DNA of 36,278 bases from a virus. Below, piece after piece: positions 22,889-31,625 of the stretch. The translations under genes and the position numbers were made by a program. The stretch lies in the IMG/VR virus record IMGVR_UViG_3300044640_000918, positions 1 to 36,278 of that record. The stretch is one strand, 5' to 3'. The stretch's first letter is position 1, and each line of letters starts with the position of its first letter. The notes beneath the pieces are model-generated. The model did not search any database, had not been told where the DNA came from, and saw only the letters and a list, made by a program, of their open reading frames with translations.

Positions 22889-25497
22889 GGAATAACCTCA
22901 GTAATCAACTTACCAGATTTATCTGCTAAGTATCTTTCCTTTCCAGTTTTATCTACAGCAACGTATTGAACTTCTCGCCCACCGCCCGCAACATCTTTAG
23001 CCTTGGCTCTGATAGTGTAGCTGTTAACAAATGCCTTACGTACTTCTGCTTTATCAAATACTCTATTAGATGTGTACACGTCTGTGAACTCTTTAAATTG
23101 ATCCATGTTTATTTCTAGCTTACCTTTCAATAACTTATCGCTAATTCCATAAACCATACCATCAATCTTTATACCTAACTGCGTTGAGTTCTCGTCAGGA
23201 TTAATCTTCTTAAAGATACCTCTAGCCGAGTTACTTTCTACAGGGACAATTCTTTGTGTGATTAATTTATCAACAACAAGATCAGTAACTGTTTCCAAAC
23301 TTCTGCTAGTGTCTTTAGAGTATTCTTGTTTAACTAAGTTAGTAACAGTGCTGATTGTCGCGTTTAAGTATTCAGAGTTTACAATAGATGGTTTTAAAAT
23401 CTGCTGTACTTTTTGAGTTACCTTTGGACCAATTGCTTGTAGTTTTTCTTGTCCTAAGATATTGGCAATAGTTTCGTTGTTTCTTTTAACAACATCAGGT
23501 CTGTTTGCAACCTCAAAAGTCTTAGCCTCAGCTCTCATATCAGGGTCAAGGTTGATTCCACCAAGGTGACCAACTAATATAGTGTCGCCTTCTTCTCTGG
23601 TTAATTTACCTTGTCTCACTAGAGAGTCTACCATTTGCCCTGCAAACTCAGGGTTTTTAAATCCTTTGATTGTTAAGCTGTAGTAAGCAGGTATGTCTGC
23701 GCCTGAGATACGTAATCTAGTAATGTTAGAGTCAATCTCTTTTGCAACAGTGGTCTTTAATATCTCACCGTTATCAGAACCAATTGCTCCATAAGTTGCC
23801 TTCAAGCTGTCTGTAATAGCATTTAATTTATAAACTGAATTAGCGTTTAATAATCCATTCTTATCAAATAGATTTTTTGCCATGTTAGCCGCACCACCTA
23901 CGTTGTAAACAATGGCACTCTTAAGAGGTCCACCATCTGCCAACATCTGCTTTCTCATAGAGTAGTATTGCTTTAGCTGTGACTCTTCAAAGTTAGTAAA
24001 GTCTTGTCCCCCAAGAGTAGGGTTAGATTTAATTATATTTAAACCTTCTTCTCCCATAGTTTCTACGATATATCTTTCGCCTTCAGCCTGTACTGCTTTC
24101 TTAAATCCTCTAGGGTCGTTAGCGTAAAAACCTACTGGGTTCTTAAGAGCTTCATGTAAAGCTCTAGCTAGCCCCATCTTTTTAAAAGTAACTGCCCACA
24201 TATACGAGTCTTTAGTAGCTCTCATGCTAGGGTCATTATAAATGTTTTTTAATTGCGAGTAAGAGTAACCAATAAGCTCGTCTCTATTTTTAAACTTAGA
24301 TTTATCTAGTGTGCCAACCATTGCATTAAATGTGTCGGAGATCATTCTGTCTACAGTAGAACTATTTATCTTCTTACCTTGTAAGCTAACTTTAAGCATA
24401 TCTTGGATATAACCCTGCTGTTCAGCAGTAGTCATACCTTTAAAGAACATAGTTAAATCTTTATTACCCACCCTCATTTTTTGAGCAAGTAGTTTTTCTT
24501 TGTCTGTTAGCGTGTAGGCATAATCAACATCTAACTCTGGCATTTCTAATGACATACTATCAATGTTGTTTTGAATTACTTTTATTTTAGAATCAAGAGA
24601 TGCTACTACTTCTTTATCAAACGATGGGTCTTGCATTGCTTTATTCTTCATAGATATTAAAGCATTGGCAGATATTCTCAATGTTTCTTGTTTAGCTTCT
24701 AGCACATCCTCAGGAGTTGTGTACTCATCTTTTAAGAACTTAAACTTGTATCCCATCTTTTCTTTATCAAAGAAAGATTCGATAGGTACAAATGAGTTCA
24801 TAATTTTTAGTGGGTCTTCCCCATTTAAAAGCATGGTTTGAGTTTGCTTTGCTGTAGCTAATCCACCATCTCTTAAAAACTTTTCTCTTAATGTTTCTGC
24901 CACCGATACGCTGTATGGGCTAGCAGTTTCATATATCTCATTATTTAAAGCAATTCCTTCATTGTACATTTTGCTAATAAAATCATCGCTAGTGTAAAGT
25001 GTTACATCATCAAGAAACTTTTTTGTCTTTAAGTCTGAGTTATATACAGTAGAATTTAGTCTTTGCTTGTTGCCTTCTGTAATAGCGTTCACCATAGAGT
25101 TAGTGACATATTCTCTACTGATGTTTTTAAACGCCTCGTACTTAGCAACGTCTTTGCTGTGCTTATTGCGAACTGAGGTAGTGTAATCAGTTAGAAAATC
25201 TTTCTTTGCTACCTCATAAGATTTACCATCAATTTTATATACACCTTTTGCGGCTTTGTTAGACCATTCAGTGTCAAACTTTTCTGATTCAATTCTTAAG
25301 TTTCTATAGTCCTCATAAGAATCATTGGCAACTTCTTGCTGTCTTTGCTTCTCATAAAGTTGCTGTCCAATAGTAGCAATGTCACTACCAAAAGATTCTA
25401 GTCCTTTATAGATAGCCGCATTTGGATCACTACTAACGTCAGCAGTTGCTACGTTTTTAGATATTTGATTATCAAAACCTTCTAAAGTAAAAGCCAT
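22885..25497 (-). CDS. Large internal virion protein, T7 gp15 position
   Basis: An 870-residue, almost wholly helical soluble protein starting MAFTLEGFDNQISKNVATAD. It has long charged helices (IATIGQQLYEKQRQQEVANDS, abbreviated) and no membrane span or enzyme motif that I can see. Size, position between the gp14-like and the third ejection gene, and helical character match T7 gp15-type core proteins that form the periplasmic tunnel during ejection. AAAAGGAATAAC precedes the ATG. The next gene overlaps by ATGA. Confidence 0.7.
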   Translation of the reverse strand: MAFTLEGFDNQISKNVATADVSSDPNAAIYKGLESFGSDIATIGQQLYEKQRQQEVANDSYEDYRNLRIESEKFDTEWSNKAAKGVYKIDGKSYEVAKKDFLTDYTTSVRNKHSKDVAKYEAFKNISREYVTNSMVNAITEGNKQRLNSTVYNSDLKTKKFLDDVTLYTSDDFISKMYNEGIALNNEIYETASPYSVSVAETLREKFLRDGGLATAKQTQTMLLNGEDPLKIMNSFVPIESFFDKEKMGYKFKFLKDEYTTPEDVLEAKQETLRISANALISMKNKAMQDPSFDKEVVASLDSKIKVIQNNIDSMSLEMPELDVDYAYTLTDKEKLLAQKMRVGNKDLTMFFKGMTTAEQQGYIQDMLKVSLQGKKINSSTVDRMISDTFNAMVGTLDKSKFKNRDELIGYSYSQLKNIYNDPSMRATKDSYMWAVTFKKMGLARALHEALKNPVGFYANDPRGFKKAVQAEGERYIVETMGEEGLNIIKSNPTLGGQDFTNFEESQLKQYYSMRKQMLADGGPLKSAIVYNVGGAANMAKNLFDKNGLLNANSVYKLNAITDSLKATYGAIGSDNGEILKTTVAKEIDSNITRLRISGADIPAYYSLTIKGFKNPEFAGQMVDSLVRQGKLTREEGDTILVGHLGGINLDPDMRAEAKTFEVANRPDVVKRNNETIANILGQEKLQAIGPKVTQKVQQILKPSIVNSEYLNATISTVTNLVKQEYSKDTSRSLETVTDLVVDKLITQRIVPVESNSARGIFKKINPDENSTQLGIKIDGMVYGISDKLLKGKLEINMDQFKEFTDVYTSNRVFDKAEVRKAFVNSYTIRAKAKDVAGGGREVQYVAVDKTGKERYLADKSGKLITEVIP

Positions 25498-25509
25498 AGT
25501 TATTCCTTT

Positions 25510-26016
25510 TTAATCGCCGTAAATTCCAAATGGGTCAACGCCTTCGCCTGTATATTCTCTATCTAATGTGACGTCTTTAGGTGCCGCTTCTGAATATTGG
25601 TAACCTGCTTTAGCGGCAGTTCCTGCGGCTCCTAGTAAACTACCGATCATCTGAGCTTTACCTGCTTTATTGATTTGGTCAGCCTCGATCTCAGTCATTC
25701 TAGCTTCCCATTCAGATTCTCTAATTATATTTTTAATGTTCTCATACTGATTAGCTAATGAATAGTTTAAAGAGTCAATTGAATCTTCTCGCGACAACCC
25801 ACCAGAAGTTATACCTGTGGCAATACTTCCGCGTTCTTGCTGCCCCTTGTCTTCCCTTGCCTTGGCATTGATTAGACCTCTAGCTCGTACTTCTCCTGCT
25901 CTTTCTCGTAGTAATCCCGCCTGTTTCTCAGCTTGCTTCTTTGCAGAAATACCGCTGTAAACCTGTGATCCAACTTGTAAAGCAGAACCCACTGCTAGTA
26001 AAGTTACTGGGTCCAT
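25510..26016 (-). CDS. Internal virion protein, T7 gp14-like
   Basis: A 168-residue protein. The N-terminal hydrophobic Ala/Gly/Ser helix (LLAVGSALQVGSQVYSGISA) is followed by a heptad-rich charged region (KKQAEKQAGLLRERAGEVRA) and a second small hydrophobic helix (IGSLLGAAGTAAKAGY, about 124-139). This is the look of podovirus gp14-like internal proteins, which insert into the outer membrane at the start of ejection. The ATG overlaps the tail-tube stop (TAATG). Confidence 0.8.
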   Translation of the reverse strand: MDPVTLLAVGSALQVGSQVYSGISAKKQAEKQAGLLRERAGEVRARGLINAKAREDKGQQERGSIATGITSGGLSREDSIDSLNYSLANQYENIKNIIRESEWEARMTEIEADQINKAGKAQMIGSLLGAAGTAAKAGYQYSEAAPKDVTLDREYTGEGVDPFGIYGD

Positions 26017-28388
26017 TATTCACCCTCGTATGTTACGCCTCTAAAGGCAATATTCGATATGTTTAACGGCTCTATGCCGAAAGACTTTATCCTACATTTT
26101 ATCTCGTAATCTGGATTATTGGAAGCCTCAAATACTTTATCGTAGTCATTAAACCACCCGTCTACCTTTTCAGTTATGTAGATAGATGCGTTAGTAGTAC
26201 CAACGTAAGCCTTTCCAGACTTAGTGAATGAAGGCATTATCCTATCAATCCTTTTAATTAACCCTACTGCCTGACCTACCTGAGAACCAAAGTTAATTGG
26301 TGAGGTAATAACCTCAGCGTCAGGTGATTGTATACCTATTACGCACCCAAAAGAATTTTCTGGGGCATCAAAAACTACAGCCCCTAAAGCAGTAGCTTCT
26401 ACTACAGTTGTACTTAAAATATCAAATGTATTAGATACACATACTACTGTGACAAATTGGTTTGCCCACAATATATTGGTCTTAGTGTTAGCACCCTCTA
26501 ATGCAGAAGATGTTTGCATTAAGTCCATGTGGAACATTCCTGCAATGTTATTGAAGTTTGCCCTATCTAAATCTACAATAGGTAGATATGTCTTTAATAA
26601 GAATACTGAGTTATCAGAAACCATAGAGCATCTGAAAACTATGCACTCTTTAATAGCTTGAGAGTATCTGTTTAACATTCCAGTTACACCTTTAACTACA
26701 CACATATCGTCTACAGTAAACAAATCGTTATTAAACAAGAAATCAAAAAATGCGGACGTTTGAGCTTGTTCTGCTACAGTTAATCCAGATAGCTTTGAGC
26801 CACCTACATCAGCATGCAAGAATAGTAGGGAAGAAGATTCTTCACACCATCTAACCTTGGTTATAAAAGGATAGTTATCATTTAAAATAGATAGTGATAC
26901 ATCGTTAGATTCAGAATCTCTATTGTCAGTAGATAACGCTCTTATTGTGTCATTAGTATTGGCTACATAAAATATTTTCTTATCGCCTTCTACAGGTTGA
27001 ACTGAAGAAGAACTGTATGAAGATACTCTTACTACGTCTATATTAGAAAGCTGTACTACACCGTTAATAAAACTCATCTGCTGTTCGCCAGAAGAAGTTC
27101 CGAAGTGTAGAAGTCTCTTACCTCTAATCCATTTAATCGCACCAGTTTCAGAATCGTTAAACGCTCCTGTAATTGCCACGTCATTAGTAGCTGTACCAAA
27201 AAAGAATAGGTCTGATGTATTTGAACTAGCGTCTTGTACTAGCTTACGAGTCATCATGTTTTGAAAAGATGCTAAGTTATTTGCATTAACAGCACCTAAC
27301 CAAAATCTATTTGATGAAGTAGGTGTAGCTCCAAACACTAACCGATCTCTAAATGAACTAATTGCTTGAGGAAATCCTCTAACGTCTCCCCAACGAGAGA
27401 ATGATACCAAATCAAAGTTTCCAGAGGATGCAATACCCTCAACAGATGAAATTGCATAGTAGTCAATTGTAGTGGCTGTACTGGTTCCTGTTGGTCCTAC
27501 TATTGTAAAGATACCTTCAGTAGTAATAGCACTATTGGAAACAAGCAACCCTACACCTAGCATATCACCCTTTACATATATTTTAGGTATCGTAATGGTC
27601 TTAAGTGCAGGAGTGTAACTAAGTTGAATTTTACCTACAGTACCAAATCCACTTGGGTTTGAAATAGTTATTGGTGTCTTTAATTGCGATGTTTGTGGGA
27701 AATTATGAGTAGTACCACCTAATGCTACATATCCACCACCATTAACTTCATCGTCTGCTTTAAATGTGTGAATAGACCAATCATATAGAAATGGATAAAC
27801 AACAAACTCAACTGTTGCATTAGATAAAATTAGATCAATTACAAACGGTGCTTTAACACCAGTAGTATCAACAAACACCAGCTTTCTACCAAATTGAACG
27901 GCTTGAAAGTTACGGGTTTCATACCCACTAAACGGACCTGTAGACCCAAATAAAGCATACGCTGTAGAAAATAGTGGAGATGCTGAACCTAGATTTTTTA
28001 AACCAGATACTTTGTATTCTCTTCCAAGTAGGTCGAATATTTTAATGTCATCTAGTGATGGTGTACTAGCACCAAACCAACTACCTTGATTATAAAGATC
28101 AGTTCTTGTGCTCCAATTAAATAAGTCAGCTCCGTTTTTAATTGAAACTACAAACGCATTACTTTCATTGTAGTTAAACTCAAATATTTTACCATTGGTA
28201 GGCAATGTTACAGTGGGAGCGCTAACTATCTCAGTACCTGTCCTACGTTTTAATGTACCCATTGGGGTTACATAGAAGTTATCAATCTTTTCGCAAGAAC
28301 TCTTTAATGCCTCTACGTCTTGCCTATTAGCAAGTTTACGGGAAATCTTTCCTGTCTTGAAAGAGTTAACTAGGTTTGTAAATTTCAC
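26016..28388 (-). CDS. Tail tubular protein B-like (nozzle)
   Basis: A 790-residue beta-rich protein. The N-terminus (FTNLVNSFKTGKISRKLANR, then IDNFYVTPMGTLKRRTGTEIV) matches the start of T7 gp12-type tail nozzle proteins, which assemble as a hexamer below the adaptor. Internal segments VNANNLASFQNMMTRK and ISSFRDRLVFGATP are also typical of the family. The start codon is GTG, overlapping the upstream stop as GTGA, with GGGAG 8 bases before it. The length is close to T7 gp12. Confidence 0.85.
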   Translation of the reverse strand: MKFTNLVNSFKTGKISRKLANRQDVEALKSSCEKIDNFYVTPMGTLKRRTGTEIVSAPTVTLPTNGKIFEFNYNESNAFVVSIKNGADLFNWSTRTDLYNQGSWFGASTPSLDDIKIFDLLGREYKVSGLKNLGSASPLFSTAYALFGSTGPFSGYETRNFQAVQFGRKLVFVDTTGVKAPFVIDLILSNATVEFVVYPFLYDWSIHTFKADDEVNGGGYVALGGTTHNFPQTSQLKTPITISNPSGFGTVGKIQLSYTPALKTITIPKIYVKGDMLGVGLLVSNSAITTEGIFTIVGPTGTSTATTIDYYAISSVEGIASSGNFDLVSFSRWGDVRGFPQAISSFRDRLVFGATPTSSNRFWLGAVNANNLASFQNMMTRKLVQDASSNTSDLFFFGTATNDVAITGAFNDSETGAIKWIRGKRLLHFGTSSGEQQMSFINGVVQLSNIDVVRVSSYSSSSVQPVEGDKKIFYVANTNDTIRALSTDNRDSESNDVSLSILNDNYPFITKVRWCEESSSLLFLHADVGGSKLSGLTVAEQAQTSAFFDFLFNNDLFTVDDMCVVKGVTGMLNRYSQAIKECIVFRCSMVSDNSVFLLKTYLPIVDLDRANFNNIAGMFHMDLMQTSSALEGANTKTNILWANQFVTVVCVSNTFDILSTTVVEATALGAVVFDAPENSFGCVIGIQSPDAEVITSPINFGSQVGQAVGLIKRIDRIMPSFTKSGKAYVGTTNASIYITEKVDGWFNDYDKVFEASNNPDYEIKCRIKSFGIEPLNISNIAFRGVTYEGE

Positions 28389-28945
28389 CTTCTAGCTCCC
28401 GCAATGTACCCATCTGGGTATCTTGAATCAGGTTCACCAACTTCTTGAGCATTATATGATCTTGCTCTTCTTAAATATTTGTCAGCCTCATCTGCAATAG
28501 TCTTTTGTAGTGAAGCAGATTGTACTAACAAGTATGAAATATCTTCAGCTAATTTTAACTGGAAACATTTTAAGAAACTAGCTGTCCATGTAGACGGGTC
28601 TTCGTTCTTATAAATGTATTTTAGCATTATTTCTTCTGTAGAATCGCAAAGAATTTTACTTCCTTCTTTTCTAAACTTAGGTATTCCATTAATAGACAAT
28701 ACTCTTATACAGTCAGCAGGTTGTTCGTACATACCAATGTACTCGTACAACGGCTCTCCACTAACACCAGAAATAGTCGCTCTTTTGGTAGCAAAACTCC
28801 AAGGTGTGTCGTTTAAAAGTTCTAATAATGTTACTGGATATTGTGCTACTACAGCCTTGGCTCTCTTACTATCATCAGCTAAAGATGCTATCGGCTCTGA
28901 TCCACACCTAGCTAGGGCTAGATTGCATAGTTCTAATTTGGTCAT
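28385..28945 (-). CDS. Tail tubular protein A-like head-tail adaptor
   Basis: A 186-residue protein beginning MTKLELCNLALARCGSEPIA. This LCNxALxRxGxxxI helix is the hallmark of T7 gp11-like adaptors that join portal and nozzle. It continues with VVAQYPVTLLELLNDTPWSFA and a helical C-terminal part (ISYLLVQSASLQKTIADEA). It is the first gene after the post-capsid terminator, so it is expressed by readthrough or from a promoter I cannot see. The GTGA overlap couples it to the nozzle gene. Confidence 0.85.
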   Translation of the reverse strand: MTKLELCNLALARCGSEPIASLADDSKRAKAVVAQYPVTLLELLNDTPWSFATKRATISGVSGEPLYEYIGMYEQPADCIRVLSINGIPKFRKEGSKILCDSTEEIMLKYIYKNEDPSTWTASFLKCFQLKLAEDISYLLVQSASLQKTIADEADKYLRRARSYNAQEVGEPDSRYPDGYIAGARR

Positions 28946-28956
28946 GCTAACCTCAA

Positions 28957-28981
28957 ATAAAAAGAGGGTCTTTCGACCCTC
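28957..28981 (-). terminator. Intrinsic terminator after the capsid genes
   Basis: GAGGGTC (28964-28970), loop TTTC, GACCCTC (28975-28981): a perfect 7-bp stem with a GAAA loop on the minus strand, followed by TTTTTATTTG. This is a textbook rho-independent terminator. It lies between the post-capsid gene and the tail adaptor, as T-phi does in T7, where partial readthrough sets the head-to-tail protein ratio. Confidence 0.85.
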
Positions 28982-29028
28982 GAGTGACGTACTTATTCTA
29001 GTCTATCAACATATAGATGTAATTTCAA

Positions 29029-29349
29029 TTAGTCTAAAATGTATTCAACCCATGCGCTCATTGGGAATGAAGGACCTGTACCTAAAGTTACTTGAACTTC
29101 AGTTTGAGCCGACATTACCGCCGCAGGAGCTACGTTAAATGAAGCACCTGAGCCTGCTCCAATTGATTTAACTTCAAGAACTCTCGCTCCTTTTGGAAGT
29201 TTACCAATTGAAAGGACGTCAGCAGCAGCACCCGCAGCAACTTGGTCGAATAATACTTTCTTTACACCACCAACTTCACCCATGTTAGCTTGTTCAGCAG
29301 GGTTGTTGATATAATTTTTTGTATAGTTTACTCCGTAAATAGCAGCCAT
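29029..29349 (-). CDS. Small structural protein next to the capsid, possible head decoration
   Basis: A 106-residue protein, MAAIYGVNYTKNYINNPAEQ then a beta domain with LPKGARVLEVKSIGAGSGASF and VQVTLGTGPSFPMSAWVEYI. Proteins like this follow the capsid gene in many podoviruses and are thought to be minor head or decoration proteins. It is bracketed by two terminator-like hairpins, so it is made from the abundant capsid transcript. The ribosome site TTTAGGAG lies 6 bases upstream. Confidence 0.65.
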   Translation of the reverse strand: MAAIYGVNYTKNYINNPAEQANMGEVGGVKKVLFDQVAAGAAADVLSIGKLPKGARVLEVKSIGAGSGASFNVAPAAVMSAQTEVQVTLGTGPSFPMSAWVEYILD

Positions 29350-29365
29350 AAATTCTCCTAAAGAT

Positions 29366-29388
29366 TAAAAGGGGAGACTTGCTCCCCT
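29366..29388 (-). terminator. Terminator-like hairpin between capsid and next gene
   Basis: AGGGGAG (29370-29376) and CTCCCCT (29382-29388) form a perfect 7-bp stem with a 5-base loop. On the minus strand TTTTAAT follows. It starts 6 bases after the capsid stop. The short U-tract suggests a leaky terminator or a 3'-end stabilising hairpin for capsid mRNA. Confidence 0.55.
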
Positions 29389-29394
29389 ATAAGA

Positions 29395-30336
29395 TTATAG
29401 TTCAGATGTAACAACTTCCATGACACATTTTTCTTCAAGACGAGTAGCTCCAATTGACATCTTTGAGAAGATTTGGATTACATCACCTTTGTCATTTCTA
29501 ACAGAGATTGTAGTTGTCATGTCTTCAGCTTTTACCATTAAAAGACCTTGTTTTACGAAAGCGATACATCTACGACCTTTAGCCGCTTGAACAGTACCAG
29601 CTCCTGCGCCGTAAGCACCGTTTGATGCAGTGTAAGTTACGTTTGAAGCAGGTCTTTCAACAAGTTCAGTTTGAACAAAACGGATTCCCATGAATGAATC
29701 TACTGCTCCGTTAACTAAAGCCTTTACGTTAGCGTAGTCAGCAGAAGTAACTTCTGTTTGTGCTAGTAAAGAATCAGTTTCTTCAGCAGTGATGATTAAA
29801 ACAATGTCACCTTCTACTTCGTTTTGTGCGAATTTCTTTTTGATTGCTCTTAAAGTCTTTACGTTAAGACCAACACCAGAAGTAGTTGTGCCATCGAAAG
29901 CTACTAACTTTTGTGAAGTAGGTAGAACAACAGGAACAGTCCCTTCTTTACCAGTGTAAGCTGTACCAAGAGCTCCCGCTAAAATAATTCTATCCATTTT
30001 ACGACCATAAGCCGCTTGGAACGCTTGAGAGATTGGAGCTTGTGGGTCGTGAATCATGTTAAGTTTATCTAAATGATCTACGAACTCAGTCTTCTCATAG
30101 TTTTTGTAAGTACAAGCACGTCTTCCGCGTTGTGTTTCGCCTGGCGTTACGTCAGCATACTTGTTAACTCTTTCAGTTGGTTCGTCTGCTAGATCGTAGA
30201 AATCCCAGTATTCTTTCTCAGCTTTTTGCATCTCTGTTCTAACAAGAGGTGAAAGGCGAGAAGACTTTTGTTGTGACAAATGCCATACGTTTGAATTGAA
30301 TGAATTTACATAATGAACAGGAACGATTGAACTCAT
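29395..30336 (-). CDS. Major capsid protein
   Basis: A 313-residue protein. An extended N-arm (IVPVHYVNSFNSNVWHLSQQ, then SRLSPLVRTE) precedes a HK97-type body: FDGTTTSGVGLNVKTLRAIKK (spine helix), VLIITAEETDSLLAQTEVTS, VNGAVDSFMGIRFVQTELV and a C-terminal hydrophobic strand (CIAFVKQGLLMVKAEDM). This pattern (DxxxxxxNVxKLRxxKKxF... FMGxxFI) is that of capsid proteins from T7-like and related podoviruses. It follows the scaffold gene and a strong candidate promoter, and TTTAGGAG precedes the ATG. Confidence 0.88.
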   Translation of the reverse strand: MSSIVPVHYVNSFNSNVWHLSQQKSSRLSPLVRTEMQKAEKEYWDFYDLADEPTERVNKYADVTPGETQRGRRACTYKNYEKTEFVDHLDKLNMIHDPQAPISQAFQAAYGRKMDRIILAGALGTAYTGKEGTVPVVLPTSQKLVAFDGTTTSGVGLNVKTLRAIKKKFAQNEVEGDIVLIITAEETDSLLAQTEVTSADYANVKALVNGAVDSFMGIRFVQTELVERPASNVTYTASNGAYGAGAGTVQAAKGRRCIAFVKQGLLMVKAEDMTTTISVRNDKGDVIQIFSKMSIGATRLEEKCVMEVVTSEL

Positions 30337-30425
30337 AAATATCTCCTAAAAAGTTTAAATTAAAAATTACCTTGCGAAGATTATCTTTAAAAAGGTCTTC
30401 TTGGAGTTTTACTTTTTGAAAGGGG

Positions 30426-30475
30426 CTTGCGCTTATCCTAGTATAACTCGTTAATAGTCATAGGATAAACGCAAG
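30426..30475 (-). repeat. Long inverted repeat in the capsid 5' leader
   Basis: CTTGCG-C-TTATCCTA (30426-30440) pairs with TAGGATAA-A-CGCAAG (30461-30475), a 15-bp stem with a 20-base loop. The one imperfect position is a U-G pair on the minus strand and a C-A mismatch on the plus strand. No U-tract follows, so it is not a simple terminator. The -10 of the candidate capsid promoter lies in the upstream arm. Confidence 0.6.
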
Positions 30476-30490
30476 GTGAATTGGTGTCAA
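30455..30490 (-). promoter_or_regulatory. Sigma70-like promoter of the capsid gene
   Basis: Minus-strand TTGACA (30490-30485) is a perfect -35, and TATCCT (30467-30462) a fair -10, with 17 bases between. Transcription would start near 30455, just after the scaffold stop at 30493 and 120 bases before the capsid ATG. A start here gives extra capsid mRNA. The 156-base leader holds no gene. Confidence 0.6.
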
Positions 30491-30492
30491 TA

Positions 30493-31365
30493 CTATTGTG
30501 CTAAAATTTCTTGCCATGCAAGCATTTGAGCGATTGCATCTTTGTGTTGAGCATGGTCTTTGTTATGGTAAGGACCAGTTAAGTTCCCCATCATTTCGTT
30601 TACTTTCTTTCTAGCCTCATCTTTAGTTAAACCAAACTTAGTTACCACTTCTTGTTGGAAAGTGTCTTCTCTGTTTAGTTTACCACCGATCTCAGCTAAT
30701 AATTTAACGACATGAATGTTGTTGGCAACAGTTGGGTCTGACATAATGTTCTTAAACATCTCTTCCCCACCAAAGTGCTTAACTACTTTTTGTGCGTCAG
30801 AAATCTTTCTGTCAAACGCCGCACCCCATTCCTTCATCAAAGTTTCTTGATTTTGTTTTAGGGTTTGTGCTTCTTCAGCATCGTATTGCTCAATCAAAGA
30901 GTTGTTTCTATCTTCCATTAGCTTAACTAGCTCTGATACTTGGTCAGGTCTTACGTTAAGTTCGTATGCTTTTTTCTTAAGGTTATCTTCAAAATCTGTA
31001 CCTGCGTATGGGGTTTCTAGTTTATAGTCCTCAAATTTCTCAGGTAATCCCGCTTTAATGTAGTAAGCCTTCCACTCTTCAGCAGACGAGTTTTTGTTTG
31101 GCACAATAACTTTATCAGCTCCTACCATTTTTTGAGCGTGGTAATATCCCTTAACAACATCGTTAATGTCTTTGATAGACGAAAACATTGGTGCTTTAAG
31201 AATGTCTTCCTCAACTGATAAACCTTTAGCCCACTCTGGTGGAGTAAAAGTTGAAGCAGGTGGTGTTCCAGATGGGTCAGCAGGTGGTGGAGTTCCAGCT
31301 CCTCCTGATTGATCGCCTCCCATTAGATTCATTAGTTGTCTAGTACGCATTAGAAAAAAGTCCAT
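30493..31365 (-). CDS. Scaffold (capsid assembly) protein
   Basis: A 290-residue, acidic, helical protein. A proline/glycine-rich disordered part (about 15-45) is followed by SVEEDILKAPMFSSIKDIND and VVKGYYHAQKMVGADKVIVPN, the typical phage scaffold pattern, then coiled coils (LKQNQETLMKEWGAAFDRKI) and a basic C-terminal helix (HNKDHAQHKDAIAQML) that could bind capsid. It lies between the Bbp19-like gene and the capsid. The ATG overlaps the upstream stop (TAATG). Confidence 0.8.
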   Translation of the reverse strand: MDFFLMRTRQLMNLMGGDQSGGAGTPPPADPSGTPPASTFTPPEWAKGLSVEEDILKAPMFSSIKDINDVVKGYYHAQKMVGADKVIVPNKNSSAEEWKAYYIKAGLPEKFEDYKLETPYAGTDFEDNLKKKAYELNVRPDQVSELVKLMEDRNNSLIEQYDAEEAQTLKQNQETLMKEWGAAFDRKISDAQKVVKHFGGEEMFKNIMSDPTVANNIHVVKLLAEIGGKLNREDTFQQEVVTKFGLTKDEARKKVNEMMGNLTGPYHNKDHAQHKDAIAQMLAWQEILAQ

Positions 31366-31622
31366 TAGCCCTCCGATTGTCCCTTTTTAATCATTTCTTG
31401 TAGTTTAAAGGGATCGACGTTTATAGTTTTGAGAATACGGATAACGACACTTCGTTCCCCTTCTCGGTAATAAGTTTCATTTTGATTGTCTGCGTATGTA
31501 GAGTTTAGTACATGAAATGTTTTAACCATATCTTCTAATACAATCTGTCCTGCTTCAGAGTTAAAAACTTCTCTATAAGCCCGAACTACGCGGTCTTTGT
31601 CTCTCTTCTGCCAAAAAAACAT
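31365..31622 (-). CDS. Bbp19-like small head-region protein
   Basis: An 85-residue protein with VVRAYREVFNSEAGQIVLED (11-30) and YREGERSVVIRILKTINVD (52-70). The YxxxFxxxxGxxVLxDL and EGxRxVxxxI pattern is that of Bbp19, a small podovirus protein encoded between portal and scaffold. Role in head assembly is inferred from position. It starts 3 bases after the portal stop. Confidence 0.75.
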   Translation of the reverse strand: MFFWQKRDKDRVVRAYREVFNSEAGQIVLEDMVKTFHVLNSTYADNQNETYYREGERSVVIRILKTINVDPFKLQEMIKKGQSEG

Positions 31623-31625
31623 GTG

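Noticed and set aside
28985-29030. Minus-strand TTGAAA-17-TAGACT as a promoter for the tail genes
   Set aside because: It lies upstream of the strong terminator, so its RNA would stop before the tail genes; the -10 match is weak.
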